Assembly (NCBI GenBank): GCA_021442455.1
Contig: JABUSY010000034.1
Location: forward strand, 33,479 to 97,478
Length of the DNA stretch: 64,000 nt
Direction: 5' to 3'
DNA from: Lachnospiraceae bacterium
GTDB lineage: Bacteria > Bacillota > Clostridia > Lachnospirales > Lachnospiraceae
Position 1 is the stretch's first letter. Every line of letters begins with the position of its first letter. The translations under genes were made by a program, and so were the position numbers. Below are positions 27,850 through 37,481 of the stretch, in pieces. The notes below the pieces were generated by a model. It saw nothing but the letters and a program-made list of their open reading frames with translations. It made no database searches and had not been told where the DNA came from.

Positions 27850-29760
27850 TTAGCTTATTCTTCAAGTTTATCCAATTGATTATAAAATTTTTCCGACTGC
27901 TTGATAATTTCCGTTTTTTTGAAATTGTTGATCGCTAAGAAGATTGATTCCAGTTTCCGAACGATTAAATTTTTCATCAATTGGTTTATTCTACGCTTCC
28001 AGTTTCGAAATTCGTTTTTTCCTGCGGAGACGAGCCTGCTGTTCTTTGTATGTTTTCCAGTTTATTTTAGTGGAAGATGTAACTGGTTCTTCAACCTCAG
28101 ACCCGTAGAGGGGAGAAGAGTGAGAGGTGCGGATCAGTTCTTATTTTTTCTAGATAATAATTGTAATTTTCAAGATAATTGATCAGGTTTTGTCGATCAG
28201 CTATAAGATGCGTGTAGGGGTCTGGTAGATAAAATAACAGTCATGTCTGATATATCAAACCGTTTCATCATCTTTTCTTAGAACTTCCTCTAGGCTTTCT
28301 GGGATATGATATCTAAATGATTGGTTGGCTTGTTTAGTATAAGAAAATTAGCCTATGAAATTATTAGCTTGAAAAAGGAACCCCGGCCTCGTTTTTCGAA
28401 ACTCAGAGTACGGATCGGCTGAAATACCTCAGCATATTTAAAGAAAAATGAAGCTAGTACATTTCCTATCTGGGTGTGGGAGATAAGGAGATAAAAGGAT
28501 AAATATCAGAAATCTTTTTAAATATCGTCTTATCCTTATGTATGTAGAGCATATAGCACCTGATGTTCTTGCTCATAGTTATTCCGATATGATGTATTTT
28601 TTAACTTAACGTTGCTTCTTTGATCTTCCTCCAGAAGACCGTTGATAATTTTCATCCATGATAGTCTCTTATCTGTCCCATTGATTCAGATGATGGCGCT
28701 ACGTTCACCTCTGTATATTTCAAAATTCTGTTTTTCAAACAGAGAAACAATGGAGTAAGATTTTGACAAACCTCAGCACATTGTTGCCGCTGATAATTTT
28801 GGGTTTTAGATGAAGGCGCATGGTTGTCTGAGAAATGAGTGGGTTATACAAAAATTCAATTTTCTCCAGTGGCTTTTTTCTATTTTGCCCTTCTGAATAT
28901 TTTTTTCTGTTGAATGAGCGAAACTTTGTCATAACCTCTTTCTGGTGACGTATGTTCTGCTGTTGATTTAGATCAGCGTTATATTCTGCCTGACGAATCA
29001 CTGTTTTTTTTCATTGCAGACTATGTAATTTCCAGAAAACGTTAAGTTTTTTTCTTTTCGAGTTTAATAACTTTTTGTGACGATGTGGCCCAGAAAATAG
29101 CGGTCATGAGAGATCAATAGGACCGCCTAGGGAATGATAATTCATCAGATACATTTCCAGCTAGGCAATTGATTTCATATCTAGGTGATTGGTAAGGCTA
29201 ATCCAGCAGAAGTACATCAAGTTTGCTCAGGAGCCAGTGGACGAGAGTTACTTTGTTTTTCTGTTCGCCAGAGAGGGGCGACAGCTTTCAATGAAAAGTT
29301 TTCTTCTGGGAAAGAAAGTCCTTTGAGTACACCTTTTCCTTCGTTCTGATAGGCGCCTATCTGTTAGCTAATTCAAATGTGTAAATTAATCCATCTGTTA
29401 GGAAGTCATCAATTTTTTTGACTCTCCTGCGTTGGCAATTTTCATTCTAGATCGCTCATCTTTTATTCCATATTCAGAATGCTTTGTTTTGATTTTATGA
29501 TCTCTTCATAGATAGTTTGGCTATCGTTAATATCTTGATACTGTGCTAAATATCCGATTGTTTTCCTCTTAGACAGTATCACCTGGTTGGAGTCAAACTT
29601 CACATTTCTCTCATGATTATTTGTAGAAAAGTGTTTTTTTCTGCTATGTTCATATCTATGCGAACATTTTGTTCATGTTCTTCTATAATGAAAAGATATA
29701 CTACGGCGAATTTTCGTCGTTACAAATTTTTTTGTTGATCTTTTGACAAATTACTATCAT
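27850..29760 (-). pseudogene. ABC-F family ATPase remnant
   Basis: Decayed gene for a soluble two-ATPase ABC-F protein (ribosome-associated family). The minus strand starts at ATG 29760 after a GGAGGT site and reads, with many stops and shifts, KTIGYLAQYQDI, the linker LTDRRLSERRKR region, LISHDRYFL, then the open run at 29001-28735 with RSFNRKKYSEGQNRKK (the inter-domain arm). The second ATPase follows: FEIYRGERSAII, KIINGLLEED, YEQEHQVL, ANFLILNKPTNHLDI, and a final coiled-coil-like part near 27900. The order and total length (about 640 codons) match an intact gene. Both Walker A motifs are unreadable. Confidence 0.9.
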
Positions 29761-29805
29761 ATTACACCTCCATATTGTTTGCAGTAGTCTTTAACAGAAG
29801 AAATC

Positions 29806-29835
29806 TTTGACAATCTTTTGTCAAATAGATATAAT
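29806..29835 (+). promoter_or_regulatory. rex promoter with an embedded inverted repeat
   Basis: TTGACA (29807-29812) and TATAAT (29830-29835) with a 17-base spacer form a full-consensus promoter, the best in the window. The -35 box lies inside a perfect dyad: TTTGACAA (29806-29813), spacer TCTT, TTGTCAAA (29818-29825). A protein bound there would block the promoter. Rex often controls its own gene, but these half-sites are not the usual Rex half-sites (TTGTGAA or TTGTTAA), so the binder is uncertain. Confidence 0.7.
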
Positions 29836-29911
29836 GATATAAGAATCAGTGAATTACAAAGTCGGATCACAGAGTCAATCAACAAATATCTGGACAGGAG
29901 GGAAAAAAGTA

Positions 29912-30568
29912 GTGAAGGAAAAAAGTATTTCAAAAGCTGTTATCAAGCGGCTTCCAAAGTATTACAGATACCTTGGAGACTTATTGGAATTCGCTGTAGA
30001 GAGGATCTCGTCCAAAGAACTCAGTGAACAGATGAAAGTGACTTCCTCGCAGATACGTCAAGATTTGAATAATTTTGGAGGATTCGGACAACAGGGTTAC
30101 GGATATAATGTACGGTACCTTCATGATGAAATTGGAAAGATTCTTGGCTTGAATAAAATACACAATATGGTGATTATCGGAGCGGGAAATTTGGGACAAG
30201 CGTTGGCAAATTATATTTCCTTTGAACGAAGCGGCTTTAGAACGGTTGGATTATTCGATGTGAATCCTGTGCTTCAGGATGTGACAGTTAGAGGAATTCC
30301 TATCCGCATGCTGGACGAGCTCCAGGAGTTTATTAAAGAAAATAAAGTAGAAATTGCTACGTTGACCCTTCCAAAATCAAAAGCCAAAGAGGTGGCAAAA
30401 CTTCTGCTAGAATACGGGATACGGGCGCTCTGGAATTTTGCTCATACGGATTTAAATTTGTTTTTGCCCCGTGATGTTGTCGTAGAGAATGTGCATTTGT
30501 CTGAAAGTTTAATGCAGCTTTCCTATAATTTAAATAGTTATGAAGAAAAGCATAAAATAAAGAAATAA
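29912..30568 (+). CDS. rex: Redox-sensing transcriptional repressor Rex
   Basis: Represses fermentation and respiration genes when the NADH/NAD+ ratio is low and leaves DNA when NADH binds. The N-terminal winged helix (about residues 8-75) contains LPKYYRYLGDL and SSQIRQDLNNFGGFGQQGYGY. The Rossmann domain begins with VIIGAGNLGQALANY near residue 85. At 218 residues the length is normal with the start at GTG 29912, which follows AGGAGGG; the tracked start at 29849 has no ribosome site. The leader from the predicted promoter is about 70 bases. The divergent neighbour is the dead ABC-F gene. Confidence 0.95.
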   Translation: MKEKSISKAVIKRLPKYYRYLGDLLEFAVERISSKELSEQMKVTSSQIRQDLNNFGGFGQQGYGYNVRYLHDEIGKILGLNKIHNMVIIGAGNLGQALANYISFERSGFRTVGLFDVNPVLQDVTVRGIPIRMLDELQEFIKENKVEIATLTLPKSKAKEVAKLLLEYGIRALWNFAHTDLNLFLPRDVVVENVHLSESLMQLSYNLNSYEEKHKIKK

Positions 30569-31612
30569 CAGCGGCAGATCCGTTTCAGGGCTTCTGTCTT
30601 TATGTACACAGGAGATAAAGGGAAATAAAACGAATCAGATCAAAGAATTGTGCAATGCTTTAAAGTTACATTGGATATCATAATTTCTTATGAAAGAGCA
30701 ATGCAACGGCTTACGAGATTAATGCTGGAAACAGTAAATTGATTTAACAAAACTGTTTGTACATTGGCCAGATTGCATCAAATGACCTATATTCTGAAAG
30801 ATCGCAGTGCGATAGAGCTGTTTGATAGTATATTACTTGAATTTGCGTGACAACAAGTGGTTTTACTATGTCCGGAAGTAGAACTGTTTGCTTCAGGATT
30901 GCAATAGAGCTGGAAGCACAGTATCTTGAGCTTTTAGTTCCTCCTATGTTTTCTGGAAGCATATGTACACGAGCTGTAAAGATACTCTAAAAGTTTTATA
31001 CATGGCTCAAAGCATCTTTGGAAGGCTATCTAAAATATCTGTATGTAATAGACAAAACCTGATATGTATGGCGCAAACATAGATACATCGTATATTTTAA
31101 ATCTAGAAATATTTAAGATAGCCTGAGAATAGGGATAATCAATTTTTCAAAACGTAAAAGAATTTGATGATTTAAAAAGAAATATATTTTACACGAATTT
31201 CAGGCCTTTGATTGCCAGCGTGTATGGCAGCGTGGCTCCATTTGTTTTGATTATTTGAATAATCATCAGGAACAAACACAGCTTTGCGGTAAATTTGTGT
31301 TAAAATCACCTCAAAAATGAATAAAACAAAGCTGTCCACATACATTGAAATTAATTTTTTTTTACAATCTTGTACGAGATTTGGTTATTTTGCTGAAACA
31401 GTTTTGTACAATTGAGAAGAGACAGCTGAAAATCCGACCTGCTATTTGCGGTTGGATTTTGTGACATCAATGAATAAGATGCTGATAATCAGTTTGAAAC
31501 TGTCTATATAATCCATTCTTTACCAAAAATCCAATCAGTGCTATATTTTGATAGGTGTTTATCTTACCAATCACTTATGAAATTTTATAAAAAAAATAAG
31601 GAGAGAATATGT
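30569..31612. other. Decayed stretch between rex and the yebC fossil
   Basis: About 1 kb with stops in every frame. Short runs (for example MQRLTRLMLETV near 30700 and LKDRSAIELFDSILLEFA near 30795-30850) suggest a lost gene downstream of rex, but I cannot identify it. No promoter or hairpin of note was found. Confidence 0.5.
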
Positions 31613-32340
31613 ATGCCAGGATATTTAAAATTTGTAAATATTAAGTATAAATAAAAAAGAAAAAACGATATCAAAAAAAGTAAGATTTTTTCAATTATTG
31701 GACATGAGATCGAGATTGTAGTTAAAGAAAGCAGATCAGAGCCGGCTAACAACAGAAAGCTGAAAGATATTATCGAGAAATCAAAAGTTAATAATATGCC
31801 AAATGATATCATAAACTGAGGAATCAAGAAGTTACCAAAGAATACCGGTGCAAATAATTATAAGAGAGTTAACTTACATATGAAGGATACGGGCCAACGG
31901 CGATCATTGTTAAAACCTTAACGTGCAATAAGAACCAGTTCTTATTGCACAGCAGAAGAGGTGCGGTATGCTTTCAGAAAAGGAAATGGCAGTATTGGAA
32001 CAGAAGGCTATATTTTCTTCAAGTTTGATATAAAAAGATAGATCATCATAGATAAATAAAATTGTACAATGAATGCAGCTGATCTGATGATGATGGTACT
32101 AGATGTCGGAGTAAAAGACTTTTCGGACAAAGAGAACTTCTATGAAAATATTACCGATTCAGATGTTTTTTTCAGAGTGAGAGCAACGCTGGAAGAATAG
32201 AAAATTGTTATGGCTGATATTTGATGTCATAATGCTTCCAAAAATCTATATGACTCTGAAGGATGAAATAGCTATGAAGAACCTAAATCTTTTGAATGAA
32301 AATTAGGACGTGCAATACGTGTATATAACAAACCTATAGG
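31613..32340 (+). pseudogene. yebC: yebC remnant (YebC/PmpR/TACO1 family)
   Basis: Decayed gene for a YebC-family protein, linked to translation of difficult motifs and formerly annotated as a regulator. From ATG 31613 after GGAGAG one reads MPGYLKFVNIKYK, IFSIIGHEIEIVVKESR, then ANNRKLKDIIEKSKVNNMPNDII, then AEEVRYAFRKGNGSIGTEGYIFFKFD, ADLMMMVLDVGVKDFSD and LNLLNEN with DVQ near the end. All blocks are in family order. About ten stops and frameshifts break it. Total length corresponds to the usual 240 codons or so. A perfect 13-base palindrome has been created inside it (31923-31950). Confidence 0.93.
31923..31950. repeat. Perfect palindrome inside the yebC fossil
   Basis: GTGCAATAAGAAC (31923-31935) and its exact reverse complement (31938-31950) flank the dinucleotide CA. 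In the YebC reading the palindrome sits where intact genes encode a short NKNRTAA-like run, and about four extra codons appear. This suggests a templated inversion rather than a conserved site. Confidence 0.75.
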
Positions 32341-33297
32341 AATAAGCATTTATCTGACAACATCTGGTGTATAAAACAGCTCTGATAAGAAGTATGATGC
32401 ATTATTCTATCAGACAAAAAGAAAATTTAATGGTGATTTAGAATGTTACCTTCTGTTGTTCATTGATGAAAGAGAAGATCATAAAGTTCTGGTAGAGGTA
32501 AAAATAACAAGAACATATTCTTACAAATCTAGCCAAGAAGTAATAATATTAAAGATCTTCTAGTATTTTTTAGAGTAATCCTAAAGTGTTACTGATCATG
32601 AGAAAAATATTTTTCATGACCATGTCACTGATGGATTCTAGCAACTACTTTTTTGTTTATTGTGTCTAGTGTTATTATGATGCTTAGCTGATACAGCAGT
32701 TATTCATAGGCATGTTTTAGTTATAGCGAAATATGAAAATAACACAGAGTTACAAACTTTTTTTATCCACTCCATGATCACTAAAAAATCGCTTTCAGAA
32801 GTTGATACTGGATACGAAAATGCTGATTGATGATGTCGGAATCATGCTGGATGGAATAAAAACTGTAACAGAAATTCTGATAAATGAAGTAATCGATATA
32901 TCAAAAGTATTATAGAAGTTGTATAAATAAATTGATAAAAAATCATATTCATAGCTGAAAAACCTTCGCATTGTATTTTGGTGAGGTTTCTGTTATAATA
33001 TTCGAGAAATAAATATAGAACAGCTGTATAAGAAAAGGAGTCATTATTATGCTCTCTAATATACAGAAAATTTAGAAAATATCAGAGTTGTTTTGCAAAT
33101 TCGTCAATATATATACAATAATGATTATGTTAATACTGAAAAGATAATTATAGGAAATTTACGCTGATACTTCTGGTGTTAATAATTCTTATCATCATCA
33201 TAGTCTATCTGATTTGCTAGGTATCAGAAACAGTGTCTGGTAGACATATCTACAACGATTGTTATAGAATTTTTCATCATCCGGCTAGCTATGAATT
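32341..33297. other. Decayed stretch between the yebC fossil and ftsK
   Basis: About 950 bases. The first 240 bases keep a mostly open plus-strand run (around YDALFYQTKRKFNGDLE and LLLFIDEREDHKVLVEV) that looks like a gene fragment of unknown family. Runs near 32760-32920 (FFIHSMITKKSLSEVDTGYENAD) may continue it in other frames. No intact gene is present. Confidence 0.5.
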
Positions 33298-33331
33298 TAA
33301 TCTACAAAAATAAGCAAATTTTTGTAGATTA
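33298..33331. repeat. 14-bp perfect hairpin upstream of ftsK
   Basis: TAATCTACAAAAAT (33298-33311) pairs exactly with 33318-33331 around the loop AAGCAA. It ends about 50 bases before the ftsK ATG. It could be an intrinsic terminator left from the former upstream unit, or an operator. The right arm has a T5 run but no T tract after it, so termination is not assured. Confidence 0.6.
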
Positions 33332-33380
33332 TAGTATTATATTTGTTATTGAATCCGGGATTTTGAAAAAGGAGAGAGTA

Positions 33381-35882
33381 ATGACGCAGGAGAAAAACAG
33401 AAAAAAAGCTTCCGGTTGTAAAAAATCCACTGTTGTAAAAAAAAGTACATTCTCTGCAGAAAGACAGAAAAAAAAGAAGACAGACGGAAAGATGAAAACT
33501 GAAATACTTCTACTAATGATTTTAGCATTTTCCATTCTTTTATTGCTCAGCAATTTCGGGATGGGTGGAGTTGTAGGCAAGTCGTTCATCTCCTTTTTTT
33601 TCGGAGTGTTCGGATCGCTGGCTTTTATATTTCCCGTTTTTCTCTTTATTGGCTGTGCATTTCTGATCTTCAACAGAAATAATCCGTTAGCGTTTCGCAA
33701 AGTCATTGGGGCATTAGGGTTGTTTGTATTTGCGTGTGCATTCATGCAGCTTTTGATGATCGGATATGAGAAAGAAGGGAAAATAATAAATTGTTTTTTC
33801 AATAGTGCCTATAATAAGCTTGGCGGAGGATTAATAGGTAGCGCGCTGGTTAAGTTTTTGGGTACCGCTTTTGGGACAGTGGGTGCCTATGTCTTCATTA
33901 TTATCGCGCTGATGATCTTTTCGATTATCATGACGCAAAAGCCTTTGCTTTCTACTTTCCATGAAGAAAGTTCTAAAATATACTATACTGTCAGAACATG
34001 TTATCAAAAAGCATCTCAGAATAAGGAGAGCCGTGATAAAAAATTTACTTCTGCAGAAGGAAAAATGAAGCAAAAGAAGAAAGGAAGATTTGATATCCTG
34101 CAACAAATAGAGAAGCTATTCAGGTCAAAGAATTTTGAACAGGGAAAAAATCTTGATTGTTCAATCCAGAGAAACGATGAATCAGACATGGAAATGGCTG
34201 TACAAAATTTAGATGAAATGCTATCTGAAACGTTTCCGTTTGAAGGAGTAATAAGAGATGAGCCTTGCTCACAGGATTGTATGGTAATGAATGACATGAA
34301 TTCGGATGAGGTCAGTGTATATCTGAAGGAAAAAGAAAAGAATCAAATAAGAAATTTCTGTTCAACCAAAACAGAAATTGACACAGATATTCAGAAGATA
34401 AAAAAAGAAATATCGGAGCAGCCAGTGAAGTTGAAAACATCCTATCGTTTTCCAGATCTTTTATTGTTAAAAAAAGAAAATGAAAAGAGCAGCGAAGCCT
34501 CCAATGCCAACCTAAAGGAGACTGCGACAAAACTTCAGAAGACACTTCGCAATTTTAATGTCAACGTGACGGTGAGCAATGTTAGTTGCGGACCTACGGT
34601 TACACGTTATGAGTTACAGCCAGAACAAGGAGTTAAAGTTAGTCGAATAGTAAACTTATCGGATGATATTAAGTTGAGTTTGGCTGCCAAGGATATCCGA
34701 ATTGAAGCACCTATTCCTGGAAAGGCTGCGGTGGGGATCGAGGTGCCAAACAAGATTAACAGATCAGTTCTGTTGAGGGAAATCTTGGAATCGCAGGTAT
34801 TCCAAAAACACCGATCTAAGTTGGCCTTTGCCGTTGGGAAGGATATTTCCGGACAACCAGTAATTACTGATCTTGCCAATATGCCTCATTTGCTAATCGC
34901 AGGAGCTACCGGATCAGGAAAGTCAGTTTGTATCAATACGTTGCTTGTCAGTATTTTGTATAAAGCCAAGCCGAATGAGGCAAAGTTCATTATGATTGAT
35001 CCGAAGGTTGTGGAACTTTCTATATATAACGGTATCCCTCACCTCTATATACCGGTTGTTACTGATCCGAAAAAAGCTGCTGGGGCATTGAACTGGGCTG
35101 TGAATGAAATGACAGATAGGTATAATAAATTTGCAGAATTCAATGTTCGAGATTTGGTCAGCTACAATGCTAGGATGGAGCAGCTGTATGGTATATCGGC
35201 CAGAATACCTCAGATTGTGATTGTTGTGGATGAGTTGTCAGATCTTATGATGGTAGCTCCGGGTGATGTGGAGGAAGCTATTTGTCGTTTGGCCCAGCTG
35301 GCCAGAGCAGCTGGCATTCACTTGATCATCGCCACTCAGAGGCCATCAGTTAACGTTATTACAGGGCTGATTAAAGCAAATATGCCTTCCAGGATAGCTT
35401 TTTCAGTGGCTTCAGGAGTAGATTCTCGGACGATCCTGGATATGAACGGTGCGGAAAAATTGTTAGGGAAAGGAGACATGCTGTTTTATCCTCAAAGTTA
35501 TCAGAAGCCTGCAAGGGTTCAGGGGGCTTATGTATCTGATGATGAAATCATGAAAGTGGTTGCATACCTGTCTGTATACGAAGGAGAAGATATCTATGAT
35601 CAGGCAGTGGAAGAAAAAATTAATAACTTTGCTTCTGTAGCCACGGTGAGCGTTTCTGGAACAGATGATCTGGATACCTATTTCGTAGATGCCGGAAAAC
35701 TGATTATTGATAAAAACAAAGCGTCTATCGGCATGCTTCAGAGAACCTTTAAAATCGGTTTTAACAGAGCTGCGAGGATTATGGGGCAGCTTTTCGATGC
35801 GGGTGTCGTTGGAGAAGAAGAAGGTAAGAAGCCACGTAAAGTACTGATGACAATGGAACAATTTGAGAATAATCTAAAGTGA
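33381..35882 (+). CDS. ftsK: DNA translocase FtsK/SpoIIIE
   Basis: Membrane-anchored hexameric ATPase that pumps chromosomal DNA through the closing septum. The N-terminal region (about residues 35-200) holds several membrane segments. A charged linker of low conservation covers about residues 200-370. The motor domain has the Walker A motif GATGSGKSVC near residue 508, Walker B in IVIVVDELSDL, and the RAAGIHLIIATQRPSV run. The C-terminal gamma DNA-reading domain (around GMLQRTFKIGFNRAARIM) is intact. The tracked start at 33291 would run through a hairpin; ATG 33381 has GGAGAG before it. At 833 residues it is normal length. Confidence 0.95.
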   Translation: MTQEKNRKKASGCKKSTVVKKSTFSAERQKKKKTDGKMKTEILLLMILAFSILLLLSNFGMGGVVGKSFISFFFGVFGSLAFIFPVFLFIGCAFLIFNRNNPLAFRKVIGALGLFVFACAFMQLLMIGYEKEGKIINCFFNSAYNKLGGGLIGSALVKFLGTAFGTVGAYVFIIIALMIFSIIMTQKPLLSTFHEESSKIYYTVRTCYQKASQNKESRDKKFTSAEGKMKQKKKGRFDILQQIEKLFRSKNFEQGKNLDCSIQRNDESDMEMAVQNLDEMLSETFPFEGVIRDEPCSQDCMVMNDMNSDEVSVYLKEKEKNQIRNFCSTKTEIDTDIQKIKKEISEQPVKLKTSYRFPDLLLLKKENEKSSEASNANLKETATKLQKTLRNFNVNVTVSNVSCGPTVTRYELQPEQGVKVSRIVNLSDDIKLSLAAKDIRIEAPIPGKAAVGIEVPNKINRSVLLREILESQVFQKHRSKLAFAVGKDISGQPVITDLANMPHLLIAGATGSGKSVCINTLLVSILYKAKPNEAKFIMIDPKVVELSIYNGIPHLYIPVVTDPKKAAGALNWAVNEMTDRYNKFAEFNVRDLVSYNARMEQLYGISARIPQIVIVVDELSDLMMVAPGDVEEAICRLAQLARAAGIHLIIATQRPSVNVITGLIKANMPSRIAFSVASGVDSRTILDMNGAEKLLGKGDMLFYPQSYQKPARVQGAYVSDDEIMKVVAYLSVYEGEDIYDQAVEEKINNFASVATVSVSGTDDLDTYFVDAGKLIIDKNKASIGMLQRTFKIGFNRAARIMGQLFDAGVVGEEEGKKPRKVLMTMEQFENNLK

Positions 35883-36609
35883 TTAGGAAGAGAATGTTCA
35901 CAATGTGGCACGTCGCTTTCGGCAGGTGTGTGGTTCTGTCTGGAATGCGGATGGACCATTCACTTGGTTTTCGACTACAAGATTATGTATAATAGTCTAA
36001 AAGGACAACTGGAGGAAACAGAGAAGTGAGGAGAATTCAAATGGCTGGTATCAGAAGAAAACGTGTTCAACAACGTAAGACAAGAAAATATATTTTAGTG
36101 GTATTGGCATTTATCGTTGTCATTTTTTTGCATTTCCAATGTTGAACAATTAAAAGAATTATAAATCTTTTCATTATCAGTTTAATCAGTTTAAAAAACA
36201 AAAACAGCTTACAGTAACAGCATATATAGATTCTCTAGAATATGAAACGAGGGCTTTGGCTTCGAATAGCGAGAACTTGGAGTTCCTTGATACTTTTGGC
36301 TCAGATTTATGATCAAAGTGGTCGTCCAAATTTTGTTGTCACAAAATTATGCAAGATTATTGGGATTATGATCTGACCTATGGTCCGATGATCAAAATAT
36401 ATGAAAAGATAAAAGAGAATGCAAAGATTTAAAATTTATTGACTAACTGTCCGGTCGCTCTTAGGGGGGAATACAAAACAACATATCTGTGAGACTTTAC
36501 ATTAGGTGCCTTCACCTCTAAAGATTTTACAAAAGGATGGAAGCTTATACCTTTCTCAGGAGAAAAAAGCTGTTGGGAAAATGAGTAATATTTTCAAGGA
36601 GAATGAAAT
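35883..36609. other. Decayed stretch between ftsK and nfnA
   Basis: About 730 bases. Directly after the ftsK stop, in the same frame, lies a zinc-ribbon-like run (CSQCGTSLSAGVWFCLECG) without a start codon, probably a gene fragment. At 36040 an ATG after GAGGAG opens a 34-codon frame (basic start MAGIRRKRVQQRK, then one hydrophobic helix) that stops early. The reading continues in another frame (TAYIDSLEYETRALASNSEN), so this looks like a truncated membrane-anchored protein. I cannot name either family. Confidence 0.55.
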
Positions 36610-37476
36610 ATGTATAAAATTTTAGAAAAAGATAAACTTGCATCAAAAATTTACCGAATGGTAGTTGATGCTCCGAGAGTTGCAAAGCATTGTCAACCAG
36701 GACAATTTATTATTTTTAAGCTGAATGAGAAAGGAGAGAGAATTCCTTTGACGATCTATGATTATGATCGTAAACAAGGGACTGTTACCATTGTCTTTCA
36801 GCAAACCGGAGAATCGACAACAGACTTAGCACAGATGCAAACTGGAGATGCCTTAGAGGATTTTGTAGGTCCTCTAGGACAACCTTCTAAATTCGTTACT
36901 GAAGATATAGAATATTTTAAAAGGAACAAGATACTTTTTGTAGCCGGGGGCGTGGGAACGGCTCCGGTGTATCCACAAATCAAATGGTTACATGAACATG
37001 GCGTTACTGCAGATGCAATTATTGGAGCGAAAACAAAGGATTTGCTAATTCTGGAAAACGAATTAAAAAAACTCTGCAATCTATATGTAACAACGGATGA
37101 CGGCTCTTATAAGAGAAAAGGAATGGTTACTCAGACAATTAAAGAGTTGGTTAAAGAAGGCAAAAAGTATGATCTCTGTGTCACCATCGGCCCGATGATC
37201 ATGATGAAATTTGTATGCATACTAACTAAAGAACTGAATATACACACAATTGCCAGCATGAACCCGATTATGTTGGACGGCACTGGAATGTGTGGCTCTT
37301 GCCGTTTATCTGTCGGTGGAGAAGTGAAATTTGCCTGTGTGGACGGTCCTGAATTTGACGGCCATCTAATCGATTTTGACCAGGCCATGAAACGACAGCA
37401 AATGTATAAGACAAAGAAAAGTTGTACAATCGAAGAAGATACCAAGCACGACGGTTCTAAAGTATGCGGGAGGTGA
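36610..37476 (+). CDS. nfnA: NfnA-type subunit (ferredoxin-NADP+ reductase, small)
   Basis: FAD-containing subunit of NADH-dependent reduced ferredoxin:NADP+ oxidoreductase, which bifurcates or merges electrons of NADH and ferredoxin to make NADPH. It resembles the dihydroorotate dehydrogenase electron-transfer subunit and sulfide dehydrogenase SudB. The flavin domain has PGQFIIFKLN, the NAD domain has FVAGGVGTAPVYPQ near residue 115, and the C-terminal cysteines in MCGSCRLSVGGEVKFACVDGP bind a 2Fe-2S cluster. AAGGAG precedes the start, and nfnB follows after 5 bases. The pairing with NfnB supports Nfn rather than PyrK. Confidence 0.9.
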   Translation: MYKILEKDKLASKIYRMVVDAPRVAKHCQPGQFIIFKLNEKGERIPLTIYDYDRKQGTVTIVFQQTGESTTDLAQMQTGDALEDFVGPLGQPSKFVTEDIEYFKRNKILFVAGGVGTAPVYPQIKWLHEHGVTADAIIGAKTKDLLILENELKKLCNLYVTTDDGSYKRKGMVTQTIKELVKEGKKYDLCVTIGPMIMMKFVCILTKELNIHTIASMNPIMLDGTGMCGSCRLSVGGEVKFACVDGPEFDGHLIDFDQAMKRQQMYKTKKSCTIEEDTKHDGSKVCGR

Positions 37477-37481
37477 TCATA

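Noticed and set aside
28735-29001. 88-codon minus-strand open frame
   Set aside because: It is the inter-domain arm of the ABC-F fossil, not an independent gene.
33291-33380. N-terminal extension of ftsK in the ORF track
   Set aside because: It runs through a perfect hairpin, has no ribosome site, and ATG 33381 has a good one.
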